A stretch of 64,000 nt of DNA, from NCBI GenBank assembly GCA_030770535.1, contig JASVEC010000022.1, positions 434,001-498,000 on the forward strand, read 5' to 3'. Made by a program: the position numbers and the translations under genes. The DNA is from Batkoa obscura (taxonomy: Eukaryota > Entomophthoromycota > Entomophthoromycetes > Entomophthorales > Batkoaceae). The notes under the pieces were generated by a model, which was not told the origin of the DNA, ran no database searches, and saw only the letters and a program-made list of their open reading frames with translations. This document shows, piece after piece, positions 35,077 through 44,984 of the stretch (position 1 is its first letter; the number at the start of each line of letters is the position of its first letter).

Positions 35077-35938
35077 CTTCATATTAGTTTAGATAAATAC
35101 ACACCCTTATATTTATTGTATATTTTTATCAAAGGTTTTATAACGAATTTAACTATTAGACTTTCTAAATTTTATTTTTGAAGCATATATGGAAGTTCAT
35201 TGGTCTTATCATCAGTAATAAAATTCTTATATAATACTTCCCAAATACCTTAACTTTAATTTTTATTATATATGTATTTTGTAAGAGGTATGCTATAAAT
35301 TCAAAGTTTAAAAAGGTCTATATCTCACTCCCATTAGTACCTTTTGATTGGTTTGGCCAATTTCCCTCCAAAACTCCACCTATTATCATATCTATCTTAA
35401 TTGCGTCTGCTTACCTTATCACAATGGCTACCACACCAAACGGGTGTTATCTAAGAAGACGCTCCCCCTGCCTAATCCTTTTTCCTAACTATTAAACTTA
35501 AATCTTGTGACTCCTTTAAAGCTCTCTCTGCTCTATACTCTATCACCAAGTGTTTTTTTTCGTTGTTCCGCTTCCTTCAACCTTAGTTTCAAAGGCCTAT
35601 CACCATTCGACTTTTCTCTTGGTTTCAATTGACTCTACTTTTAGACTAATAAAACACAATGTCTTCATTGAATTTTAGAAAAAAGGACTCAATCTGTTTT
35701 CAGTGATAGTACCATTGTTATGACAAATATTATGTACAACCAATCAAAAGAATAACTGATATTTTTGTTTGATTAGTTGCATTTAATATTTTACCATGGT
35801 GATAGTATTATCAATGAAAACATAATTTTTTTGATGAGTTTAAAGCCTTATTTATTTATGATTAAGAAATCATTTTACTATAAATTTTGATAAGAAAAAA
35901 CATCATTTTTCTTTTCTTGACAAAATATCACCAAAAAA
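35077..35938. other. intergenic within IR1 right arm
   Basis: Mirror of 19166-20027; pyrimidine-rich patch at about 35340-35640, no coding frame recognised. Confidence 0.45.
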
Positions 35939-37014
35939 ATGGAGTCGCAACAAAAGAACTTGTATCATTTAAAAAGTATAATAAGCCACTGGAAAGAAGA
36001 TATATCTGATATAATAATAAGAGAAGAAATCGAAACTTATTTGGATGAAGAAGAATTTTATTTGGATGCTTTAAAAAATAAAAACCAACTATATTTAGGT
36101 AAATTATTAGCATCAAACTACTGCTATTTGCTATATAATACTTACTTAGCTTTATTTCCTTAGGTATCGATGGAAAACAATACCAACGATTATTGGTAGA
36201 AGAAGAGTTACTATTACAAAGTAAAAAAGAGATTGAAAATAAATTTAGTATCAATTTAAAACCGTTACCACTACCAATCATCTATTCAACCCTTAAGCGC
36301 ATTGAACTTAATACACACAAAGAGATCAAAGTGTTATTGTCAAAAATCCGAAGAAGTAATGAAAAACAAGTAAGGAATAAAGGAAAGAAAGAGTTGCTGA
36401 AGCAAAGTTATCTCATGGCTTATCAATTATTGCATAAAGACAAAGATAAAGAAATATATTTCATATCTATTGATTTAGAAGTATGGGAGAGAAATCACGA
36501 TACTATATTAGAAATTGGTTATTCTATTTTTAATTTTAAATCCCAATTATTTTTATCAAAACATTTGATAATCAAAGAACATTATGGAATAAGAAACCAG
36601 TTACCAGGCTACGATAATAAAGAACGCTTCCTATTTGGTAAAAGTCAACTGATGAATTTAGTTGATGCTTTAAAATATTTTCAAAATGATATCAACCGAT
36701 TTCGAAAAAACCTTTATTTAATAGGTCATGATTTTAATAATGATATTAAATTCTTAAAGAAGAATGGAATCAGCTTGGAATACAATATTTTTGATACTAC
36801 CAATTTGTATAAATATTTAAACAATCAATTGAACTCTGTTTCCCTATCGAATTTATTACATTATTTAGATATCGATGCGTTCTGTTTTCATAATGCTGGT
36901 AAAAAGATTTCTATTATTTAAATTATTATTTTATTTTATTTTTACTTAGGTAATGACGCTCATTATACCTTAAGAGCATTTTTAACTTTATTGAAATATG
37001 ACCCTACTAATTAA
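35939..37014 (+). CDS. Gfd2-like DEDDh 3'-5' exonuclease, IR1 right copy
   Basis: Exons 35939-36098, 36164-36898 and 36950-37014 (319 aa), introns GTAAAT...CCTTAG and GTAAAA...ACTTAG, both phase 1. Motifs as in the left copy: IDLEVWE, GHDFNNDI and HNAGNDA. The first exon (MESQQ...QLYL) is helical. The intron at the HNAG/NDA junction is needed to complete the active site; reading straight through would give a false end at HNAGKKISII. The protein is identical to 18090-19165. The final exon ends 187 bp before the arm's outer edge, so the whole gene was duplicated. Confidence 0.8.
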
Positions 37015-37524
37015 AAGTTTTTATATTAAATATAATATACATAATAATTCATAATTTATTTATAAAAGCCCGATTGCAGTAAACTTTAGTTTGATATTCT
37101 TATTAATCAAAATATTAAAGGCAAGGTAGTATAAGGTGATATTTGTGTATATAATTGCTAAGTATTAGTTTTTCCATACATACTGTTACCTCTTCAATTA
37201 AGAATACAATAACGATACTGATACTAACATTAATTTTTAGTTGAATTTTCTTTTTTCTATTTTTATTTAGTTTGCTTCAAAGATGAAAAAAATAGCAACG
37301 AAATTAAATAGTGCTATAATTCTGCACTACTTTTAACAACGAAGGAATATTTGATTAAATGGAGATTAAAAATAATGCATTACTGTTAAAGAATAAAATA
37401 ATTATTATAGATTATACAAGACACTGGTATATATTTACTTTACCCTTAAATAGCCTCAGTATTTATGGTAAAACACCAAGTAAGAACATTATTTGATTTC
37501 CACCAACAAGTAAAGACAAGTTAT

Positions 37525-37644
37525 TTTTCATTTATAGTTTACGCATTTTTGTATAAAAAAAGTGAGCATTTCCAAGCAAATCGCAAAATTTTAACTTGAA
37601 AATGGTCACTTTTTTTACCAAAATGTGTAAACCATAAATGAAAA
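37525..37644. mobile_element. foldback/MITE-like element
   Basis: 120 bp with ~45-bp terminal inverted repeats: TTTTCATTTATAGTTTACGC at the left pairs with GTGTAAACCATAAATGAAAA at the right, and TAAAAAAAGTGAGCATTT with AAATGGTCACTTTTTTTA. No clear target duplication. Confidence 0.75.
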
Positions 37645-37867
37645 TGGATATATTAGAAATATTAGCTGTGATAGCGTAAATCATTATTATGAACTTCCAA
37701 AGTCATCATTTGATATAATGGGTTACTTGAGTCATAAGTATATTTATCAGAATTATAATAGCTTCAACTTGATCATAATGATATTCATCAAAGCTGTGAT
37801 AATCATAAAGCGAGATATAAAGTGAAACATTTCAATTCTATGACACGTAGTAAATAAGCCAAATACT

Positions 37868-37929
37868 TAAATAATAGTAATAGAAATAGTAATAGAAATA
37901 GAAATAGAAATAGAAATAGAAATAGAAAT
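37868..37929. repeat. (AGAAAT)n microsatellite
   Basis: Tandem hexamers AATAGT/AATAGA, about ten units, inside the truncated SWT1-like copy. Confidence 0.85.
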
Positions 37930-38760
37930 CATATAAATATAAGGAATAAAACTAATTCGAAAACAACGCTAACAATAATAAAATAAGAAGTTATAGAAAT
38001 TAATAGTATGAGCAATAAAAAAGGATTTGTTATAACAAACAAAGGCTTATCGGAATCTAAATGGTCGAGTAAGATTCAAAAGCAAAATAGTATAGAAATT
38101 AAAGCAAAAGGTAGTATTGATATTGAAAGAGATTATGATATGGAAATTCCAATAGAGGCAATTTCAATAAAAAGTCAATTACATAAATCTAGATGGTCAA
38201 CAATGAACCAAGACATTAATGATAAAAGAACAAGAGTTAATGAAGAATACCGTGAATTCCTAAAATTGCAAAAGAGTAAGTTGAGTTACTCCGCTGGTAA
38301 TATGCCACAAAAAGTAACTAGCAATCCCAATAAAAAAAGAACAGAGTTGCAAAATAACTGTTTAGAATTATTATCTATGATGTTAAATTATAGTGAAAGA
38401 GAATTAACGGCGTTGCTAGTAGAATATTTCAAGCATAGTTATAAAGTGGATACCAATAGTGGGTGTTATTTTAATATAATGAAAATTATTGATTTAGTAA
38501 TCAATGACTATTATTTAAATTCAATATTTACAAAGGAACAGTTAAAAGATTTTGGTAAATTAGAACCCATTATATTGGAATATCAGCGTATGCATATATA
38601 TGATGTTTGTAATCTTTATTTAGGGCAAGTGGAGTTTATGTATCAACAGTTATTGGTGTTGTTTAAATTATTTGAAAATAAAGAAGAAAAAGAAAAATTA
38701 CATCAGAGATTTAAAGAGGTACGTGGTTGGAAAACGAGATTGAAGTTTTTAAAAAAATAA

Positions 38761-39310
38761 GCAATAAAGTAACATCTGCATTTTGATTTTTGACTTTATC
38801 TTATTCGGATTTAAAGTATAAATAGATAGCAGTTAGCTTTTTAAATAAAATAATCAAGATTAAAATAATAGAATAAATCATTTTTAAATATTATTAACAA
38901 ACTGCTATTAGCTATTAAATATTACTAATGCTATTATTATAATTATTATGATGATTGTTTGATACACTCAAAGAAACGTTTGTTCTAATGAGATATACCT
39001 CTCAAAAATGTCTAAAAATAATAATCTTTTTGACAAGCTATAATATAATGCTATATAAAAAATATAGCTTAGGACTCAAAACTTCAAATTATTTTTCATT
39101 TTGTTTTACTTGTTTCTATAAGCTACAATAGAATTCTATTTTTTACAAGCACTTGAGCAAATTATGAACTCAGTGTATAAATTCTAATTGATTTGATTAA
39201 TTGTTGGCATGTTTTAAAGCATTGTTTGCATATTGTGATGTTTGTTTAGATTAATATTATGCTTTGCTGAAATTTTTTTGAAAAAACTTGCCTATTTAGT
39301 TTTTGGAAAA
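38761..39310. other. spacer between the SWT1-like copy and IR2
   Basis: AT-rich, no gene seen. Confidence 0.45.
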
Positions 39311-39599
39311 GTTATCAGTTACTGTTTCACATTCGTTTGCAATCATCTAATTGCGTTATTATTAGAGAATAAATAATTAATGTTTATTTCTAATTTAAGT
39401 TTAATAGAATAAGTCAAGATAACAAAAGTTAGCTCTGGTCTTCAAGGGCTGTTCTGTTTATTTCAAATTTTCTAAACTTTTTCTAAATCTTCCGGAATAA
39501 TATATATAATTCACTCAAACCATCTTTCATTAATGGATAGTGTTCTTTAAAAAAATATACAATTTTTCTTTTATTTAACTTTTAACTTTAAACATACTA

Positions 39600-39840
39600 T
39601 TCATCTCTTCATAGGCCCAATTTCAATCCTAAAAAGCTAGAGCGTTACCAGCTTGAAATGTTGAGTGCTTCAATAGTTACTGTTGCTAAGAGTGTAGTAA
39701 GTGAGATAGTCAATAAAGTAATAAACGTTGGAGTTATAGGCTTGGCCAAGGTAAAAACCATCTATATGGCCCATCAATAGTTAGAGGGGGCCACTCCTTA
39801 GCCTCAGTGCTAGATGATGCTAACTTTTTGATAAAGTTAT
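39600..39840 (-). other. coding-like remnant, possibly LINE-derived (mirrored at 62660-62900)
   Basis: Composition is richer in GC than the surroundings. The reverse strand reads LASSSTEAKEWPPLTIDGPY and the forward strand has an open stretch containing NPKKLERYQLEMLSAS. The SSSTEAKEW piece is loosely like the RNase H region of non-LTR retrotransposons. The evidence is thin. Confidence 0.25.
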
Positions 39841-40389
39841 TAGAAGGAATGATACAATATATCAAATAGATTTGATAAAGAATCTAAGAATAATTTATTG
39901 TTCAAATTAATATTTCAACTAATTAATATTTGAACTAATTATACTTTTAAAATAGCGGATACTTTTATGATACTATAAAATAAATAACTTTATTAAAATC
40001 ATGATTTATTGTAATTATCATTAATTGATTTTTATATGAGATCTGGGGAATCTCATTGATACGCAATGAGATTGACATAATCAGAAGGAGCCATCACAGT
40101 TCTAGTTAATGCTTTTCATTGAGTATTGTTATCTTTGTTTATGCAATTTTTTTTCTTTTTTATGAAATTTTATTCTTATAGTTGTTTTGAAAATTAAAGA
40201 TTTTAAAAAAGATTTTAGAAATATACTTTTAAAGAACAGTTATCAATCTAAAAATAACATAATGAAATAATGTAGTTAATAGGTCACAATCAACAAGTAA
40301 CAAGTTCGTTATTTAACATTTATTTTAAAAATCATGTTAAATAATATTAAAAATTAAATTCTTTGATATAAATTAGATTTTAAAACTGA

Positions 40390-40468
40390 GTCTTTATTAA
40401 ATTGTTATAAAATATAATATTTATTAATATTTTAGCAGTAATACATAATGATATAGTTTTTTAAAAAC
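40390..40468 (+). other. 79-bp segment inverted relative to the IR2 partner arm
   Basis: Bounded by GTCTTTA at the left and TAAAAAC at the right (the right-arm copy has TAAAGAC, a perfect 7-bp inverted repeat with GTCTTTA). Both arms show this segment in the same plus-strand orientation although everything around it is in opposite orientation. Coordinates pair exactly: 40390 with 62116 and 40468 with 62038. Confidence 0.9.
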
Positions 40469-40968
40469 AAATAATAAGTACTTTGTAAATTTGAGATCAA
40501 ATTAAATTAAATTATTTTTCTTATTTCTTACTATAATCATAACCATTTTAGAAATAGTCATAACTCGTCTGTGCTTTTAGAATAATTTAAATAACGCCAA
40601 ATAGTAACAAATTAAGTAACTTTCAGAGCTAAAGTGTCAAGGACAATCTAGCATGAACTTAGGGTGACTAGTTTAATAAACTCGAAAAATAAAGGACTAA
40701 GTAATATTTTAACGGGGTATAAAATTCAAATAAAAGATTAAACTATGAATGAATTATAGATTGTATGAAAGAGTATTTATAAGGTTACAATTATCAATAC
40801 ATCTTAATATATCAATAAGTAAGTTACCATGATATTTATTTCATTATTATTGTATCTATTTATTCTTTATTAAGTCATATTCATTCTTAACTTAGATAAT
40901 CAAAAATAATATTTTAATTTTTAGTTAATGTTTATTTTAGATTTAGTTTATAAAATAATAAAGAAAAC

Positions 40969-40976
40969 TATATAAG
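40969..40976 (+). promoter_or_regulatory. TATA box of the secreted-family gene (left)
   Basis: TATATAAG, 42 bp before the ATG at 41018; conserved in the right arm (61530-61537) and in the broken IR1 copies. Confidence 0.6.
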
Positions 40977-41017
40977 ATAAATAAAAAGGCATAAATGATA
41001 CATAAAAAAAAAATCAA

Positions 41018-42136
41018 ATGTTTCGAGCTTTACCATTTTTACTCTTTATTACTACTACCTTAAGTGAAAATCCCCTTGGGTTGACTTACTTGGATACGAA
41101 CTGCTATAAAATCAGTGGTGAAGAAACATGGTTCGAGTTAGATATATCCCCAAAGTATCAACGGAATTGTCAGCCTTTACATCATTGGGTAGTAATATTA
41201 GGGAAGGATAAAAATTCAAAGGAGTGGTACCGAGGAAAGAGTTGCCTTCGTGATCCTGAAGAATGCTGTGTAAGTTGTCGTCAGTATTGCACTGATACCT
41301 TTCGAGTAAGGACTACAGATTCAGTTGATTTAATGAATAACTTATTTACAATGGAGATCACATCCACAAGTAAAGAGAGAGATTATTTACATGTTGCACC
41401 TACCATTGGAACTTTTAATTATGTTTCTGTGGATTTAAGACAAGGTTTAAGATCCATTGTTATTCCTTTGAACAATTTGCACTCAGATGATCAAAACTAT
41501 CGTCAAGTCTTTCAAATTAAAATGACTGAAAGTATTGTTTCTAAGATCTTAAATAATACCAATCTATATAAAAAGGATGCTCAAACTATTCAATCCAATG
41601 ATCATGTCTTAGGTATTGATAAAATTTGTCTTTTGGCTAATGATGTATTACGGACTGCTGCCAAGAAATATGATTTTAGTAAATGTTTCAAATTAATCCC
41701 AAACTCGGAGACTGAGTCTAGCTGTGGGCCTTGGCCTAGTGATTATGAAGAGAATCGTGGTTATCGTTGTGGTCCATCTAAAAGATTCAATGAAGCTGCT
41801 ACTTTAGCTTCTTGTCTTACAAATTTACCTTTAATCAACACCTCCAAAATGGCTTATAATAACAAAGCTTTAAATTACATGAGAACAGCTGTTACTGTTG
41901 GTCTTTCTGCTATTCCGTATGCTGGTTTGGTTTTGGCGGCTACTACTGATGCTATTTTAGGCCCTACAGCAGATGAAACGATCCTTAATGAGTATAAAGA
42001 TAAAGAATATGATGAAAAGTTGGTAATACTTAATGGAATTCGCAAACAAGTTTTAAAAGAAAGTCAGAAACTTGCAGAGGGATATGTCAAAAAAAATTAT
42101 GGTGATGTTTTTGCTCAAATCAAAGGTTTATTATAG
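41018..42136 (+). CDS. secreted cysteine-rich family protein, intact copy (IR2 left)
   Basis: 372 aa, one exon. Residues 1-16 are a signal peptide (MFRALPFLLFITTTLS). The N-terminal half (to ~110) is rich in Cys and aromatic residues, with NCYKIS, NCQPLHHWVVILG and a CCVSCRQYCTDTF cluster. The middle has SVDLRQGLRSIVIPLNNLH and KMTESIVSKIL. Near 230-260 lies IPNSETESSCGPW with more cysteines. The C-terminal ~90 residues hold a hydrophobic helix (AVTVGLSAIPYAGLVLAATT) followed by a long amphipathic charged helix. I recognise no named family. The layout of secreted, disulfide-rich head and hydrophobic C-terminal hairpin would suit a membrane- or host-interacting protein, but this is inference. 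Identical to the copy at 60370; three broken relatives lie in IR1 and at 16255. Confidence 0.85.
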   Translation: MFRALPFLLFITTTLSENPLGLTYLDTNCYKISGEETWFELDISPKYQRNCQPLHHWVVILGKDKNSKEWYRGKSCLRDPEECCVSCRQYCTDTFRVRTTDSVDLMNNLFTMEITSTSKERDYLHVAPTIGTFNYVSVDLRQGLRSIVIPLNNLHSDDQNYRQVFQIKMTESIVSKILNNTNLYKKDAQTIQSNDHVLGIDKICLLANDVLRTAAKKYDFSKCFKLIPNSETESSCGPWPSDYEENRGYRCGPSKRFNEAATLASCLTNLPLINTSKMAYNNKALNYMRTAVTVGLSAIPYAGLVLAATTDAILGPTADETILNEYKDKEYDEKLVILNGIRKQVLKESQKLAEGYVKKNYGDVFAQIKGLL

Positions 42137-42249
42137 ATTCATATTGCTTTAAATAAATATATATATTAGATTTAATAGTTGATTTAAAATAATTTTTTAA
42201 TAGAGCTTGAATAACGAAATTTAAAGATCCTATTTTTTATATTAGGTTG

Positions 42250-43110
42250 ACTCAAACTTCCTAACAATTCAGCCCTTTTCACATACAAAGACTACTAGCG
42301 TACTTTTTGTAAACTTATCCAAAAAAATTTACCTGATGAATACTTAGCTATTAACTATATTTCTAACCCTATTATTTGTCATATCATTATCCCCTCCAAC
42401 CCTTCACTTACCAAGCCCATTTTTTATCTTCTAAACTTAAATCTTACGTTTGGTCTATTTACTCAGATGTGATAATTTCCGGTAAACGTAAAAAACATAT
42501 CAGGAAATCTGAACTGCTTACCTTTTCTTGCCTAGTTAGTGATTTCCATAACAAAACGCTATTACATCGCTTTATTGAATGCAATTTTGTTTTTATTCCT
42601 TGAAACAGAGTTTGGTATCTTCTGTTTCCTTCTGATAATGTCCCTAATACTTCAATTATTGGAACTTTAGACAACTTTCTATCTGTGCTTACCTTATTTG
42701 ACCTTAATATTGTTTTCTCAGCTATTGGTTCAATTTTTCTTACAAGCACAGTCACTCATACCGAAAAGATGTTCCATCCTCGATCTACTGTTTGATGTGG
42801 CCCCTTTCCGGGCTGCAAAAATTCACTACTAAAGGAACTCTGTTTTGTGATACACCAAAAGCTTTTGAGATTTAAACCACTTGATCCATCTTTCACTCAA
42901 CCACTTTTTCCTAGCATACCGCTCTCTGTTTCTAAACACGTCCTTTTTTCCTTTAAAGACTTCTCTTCTTCCCAGTTTACCCCACCTCAACGGTTTGCAC
43001 TTTCATCAACCTGTTTTACTTATCTGGATAAAAACAAAAGACTCGTCTTGGATTTAAAAAAAAATAAAATGCAATTTAGAAAAAGATCTTATGCTTTTCA
43101 TAGTCTAATA
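42250..43110 (+). mobile_element. degenerate coding remnant, LINE-like C-terminal region
   Basis: GC content and codon texture differ sharply from the flanks. Forward frames read, in order, YVWSIYSDVIISGKRKK, NKTLLHRFIECNF, NRVWYLLFPSDNVPNTS, LFDLNIVFSAIGSIF and SKHVLFSFKDFSSSQFTP, interrupted in several places. The HRFIEC...W...LFPSD pattern is loosely like the tail after the zinc-knuckle/RVT region of fungal non-LTR elements. A homologous 40-codon piece lies on the reverse strand at 47400-47620, showing this is a dispersed repeat. Confidence 0.4.
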
Positions 43111-43345
43111 GTAAACTTTTTATTAAATTTGTATTGGTGAATATACAGCTATAAAAAACTAATAACCATTTAATAAAAATTATTCTTATAAAAAATAACT
43201 ATATATCACGAATAACTAACTATACAAGGTTAAAAAACCCATTATATAAAACAAAACACATACAACAGTAAACATAAAAACAATGCCTTTATCTCGAACC
43301 AACAAAACAATTTAAACCAAACACTACTATTTATAAATTCATGCT

Positions 43346-43594
43346 TTATCTCCATTTATAATAACAACAACAGGTTAACCAACCCAATCCACAACATTCT
43401 CCTTTTTTATATCTACCTCATGAACCAGAGCATTTCTTACAACGATCATTACATAATTTTCCACCACCAACTCCTTTACATGAGCCCGCAGCTCCACACG
43501 CTTGGATCTCAGCATCTATGTTGGCTTCTCGGGCAGCAGCAATAACAGTAGACAGAGAAGCAATGGCAATTAATAATGTAGATTGAAATTTTAT
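43346..43594 (-). pseudogene. broken copy of the small secreted cysteine-rich gene
   Basis: Reverse strand aligns end to end with the 80-aa proteins at 13580 and 15516: signal-peptide part LLIAIASLSTVIAA, then ACGAAGSCKG, KLCNDRCKKC, GECCGLGW and CCCYY. Nearly all cysteines are kept, but it is broken in about two places. Divergence is moderate, between the twins and the older relic at 10707. Confidence 0.75.
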
Positions 43595-44256
43595 CTTTTT
43601 CTTGAAAATGATTATTGGATTTTTTTTATAATTAGATCTGTTGACGTTTTGAACATTTTTATACTTTTGCTGTGGATGACAGCGGTTTACAACAACCCAA
43701 TGACTATATCAAATAAAATTCTTTAATTGTTTTAATAGTTATAAAAAGAAGGTTCGATATAATACTTTTTATTTATTTTTAAATAGTTGATCTCCTTTTT
43801 TAAAATAAAATTCAATGATTGAAATATTTGAAACTTTAGGACTTTCCTTAATTTGGAAAGTATTATTTTGAATTGTATTATTTTTTTATTCAATTTTAAA
43901 TATTCAAATGCGTCATTTTATTTTGATTGTTTTTTTTGGAATGTATTACTTTATTGTATGATAAAATTGATTATTAAAGAACTCATTTTAACTACTTTAT
44001 AAATAGATTTTAAGTATAGATTTTACGAGATTTAGATTTAAATTCCTTATATGTCTTAGTATGGGAATATAATACTGGATATGATGCTAAATATGAATTT
44101 ATTCTTATTAAATGTAAAGAAATCAATATATTGATAGAAAGCCCAGTTAACTCAGATTATTTTAAGCAAGTTAAATTAAATATTTAACATAAATATTTAA
44201 TTTAATAGATATTAAGATGTTTATATATTGTAGAATTAAAGTCAATTTAATAAATA
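43595..44256. other. intergenic
   Basis: 0.66 kb, AT-rich, upstream of the broken cysteine-rich gene; nothing else seen. Confidence 0.45.
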
Positions 44257-44358
44257 TGGGGATGTATTTTTGTGTTTAAAAATTTTACTAACAATCTTTC
44301 CATTCAAATAGCGCTTAAAAAATGGAAAAAATAATGAAGCTAAAAAAAAACATCCCCA
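44257..44358 (+). mobile_element. ~100-bp nonautonomous element abutting a full transposon
   Basis: TGGGGATGTATTTTTGTG to CATCCCCA. Its right TA (44359-44360) is at the same time the left TA flank of the transposon beginning at 44361, so one inserted exactly at the target dinucleotide of the other. Confidence 0.87.
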
Positions 44359-44533
44359 TATGGGGGTGTCCGAATTGGTTTCAGAATTTAACTAGAAATT
44401 AATCCAAATTTTAAGTTTTTAAATTTGTGAGTCTTTAATGTATGATCAGCTAAATTTAAAAAGCTTAAAACTAAATATAAAAATTTAACTTAAAGACTTA
44501 TTTTATTTTATTTTATTTTTTTGATTATATGTT

Positions 44534-44893
44534 TGTGAAAGTTAGTACTCAGTAATTGGAGTTAGAGGCAGTTCTAGCTTAGTTAACTGGCCGTAAGTCA
44601 AAAGGCCTTAGTTTATGTAGCTAAGATAGACTTAAATCAATAGGAGTAATACGCAATAAGCTACGAGCTATGTAAAATAAATAGAATACAGGATATTACT
44701 ATAAAATCTACATAAGATATTGTCAGAAAGATTTAGTGGCTTTATTAAAAGTAAAATATTAGGGAACAATTTAATTAAAAAGCCTTGAGTTATTATGTTG
44801 AAGAATCTATTTTATACTCAACTAGTTTTGTAAACAAGTTAAGTGATTATTATGCGATAATCAATCACAGAGATGATGAAACGATATTTCACA
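44534..44893 (+). mobile_element. solo LTR inside transposon copy 1
   Basis: TGTGAAAGTTAGTACTCAGT to CGATATTTCACA, 360 bp, a shorter subfamily. The second transposon copy has the same LTR at the same site and of the same length, so insertion predates transposon multiplication. Its end is 91 bp before the transposase ATG and it points toward it. Confidence 0.8.
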
Positions 44894-44984
44894 GTGTTTT
44901 GTATTTTTTATTAAATATTCAATAGCTATATAATATATAATTATATAGTTATTTGACTTTGTTTTTTGTTAAAATAAAAACAAA

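Larger units (their letters stand above)
30720..37201 (-). repeat. IR1 right arm (6.48-kb inverted repeat)
   Basis: Mirror image of 17903-24384. Gene order from the centre outward: pseudouridine synthase, small element, broken secreted-family gene, exonuclease. Outside the outer edge (37202 onward) the sequence changes at once to a decayed SWT1-like copy. Confidence 0.95.
37260..38760 (+). pseudogene. truncated SWT1-like paralogue lacking the PIN domain
   Basis: The 3' half is an open frame (38008-38760, 250 aa) closely matching the C-terminal domain of the 24931 gene: NPNKKRTELQNNCLELL, MMLNYSERELTALL, EPIILEYQRMH and MYQQLLVLFKLFE. The 5' half is decayed: 37337-37396 matches the end of exon 4 (GAATATTTGATTAAA) with the following intron and exon border, but the PIN-encoding exons are missing. 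A foldback element (37525-37644) and an AGAAAT microsatellite lie in the decayed part. The good state of the 250-codon frame means a shortened protein beginning MSNKKGF might still be made, but without nuclease residues. Confidence 0.7.
39311..42199 (+). repeat. IR2 left arm (~2.9-kb inverted repeat)
   Basis: Reverse complement of 60307-63190. Paired coordinates sum to 102506 for the inner part and ~102501 beyond a 5-bp indel near 40320. The inner edge is sharp at 42199. The outer ~700 bp carries scattered, mostly transitional, differences, while the coding region is identical. A 79-bp internal piece is flipped (40390-40468). Confidence 0.93.
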
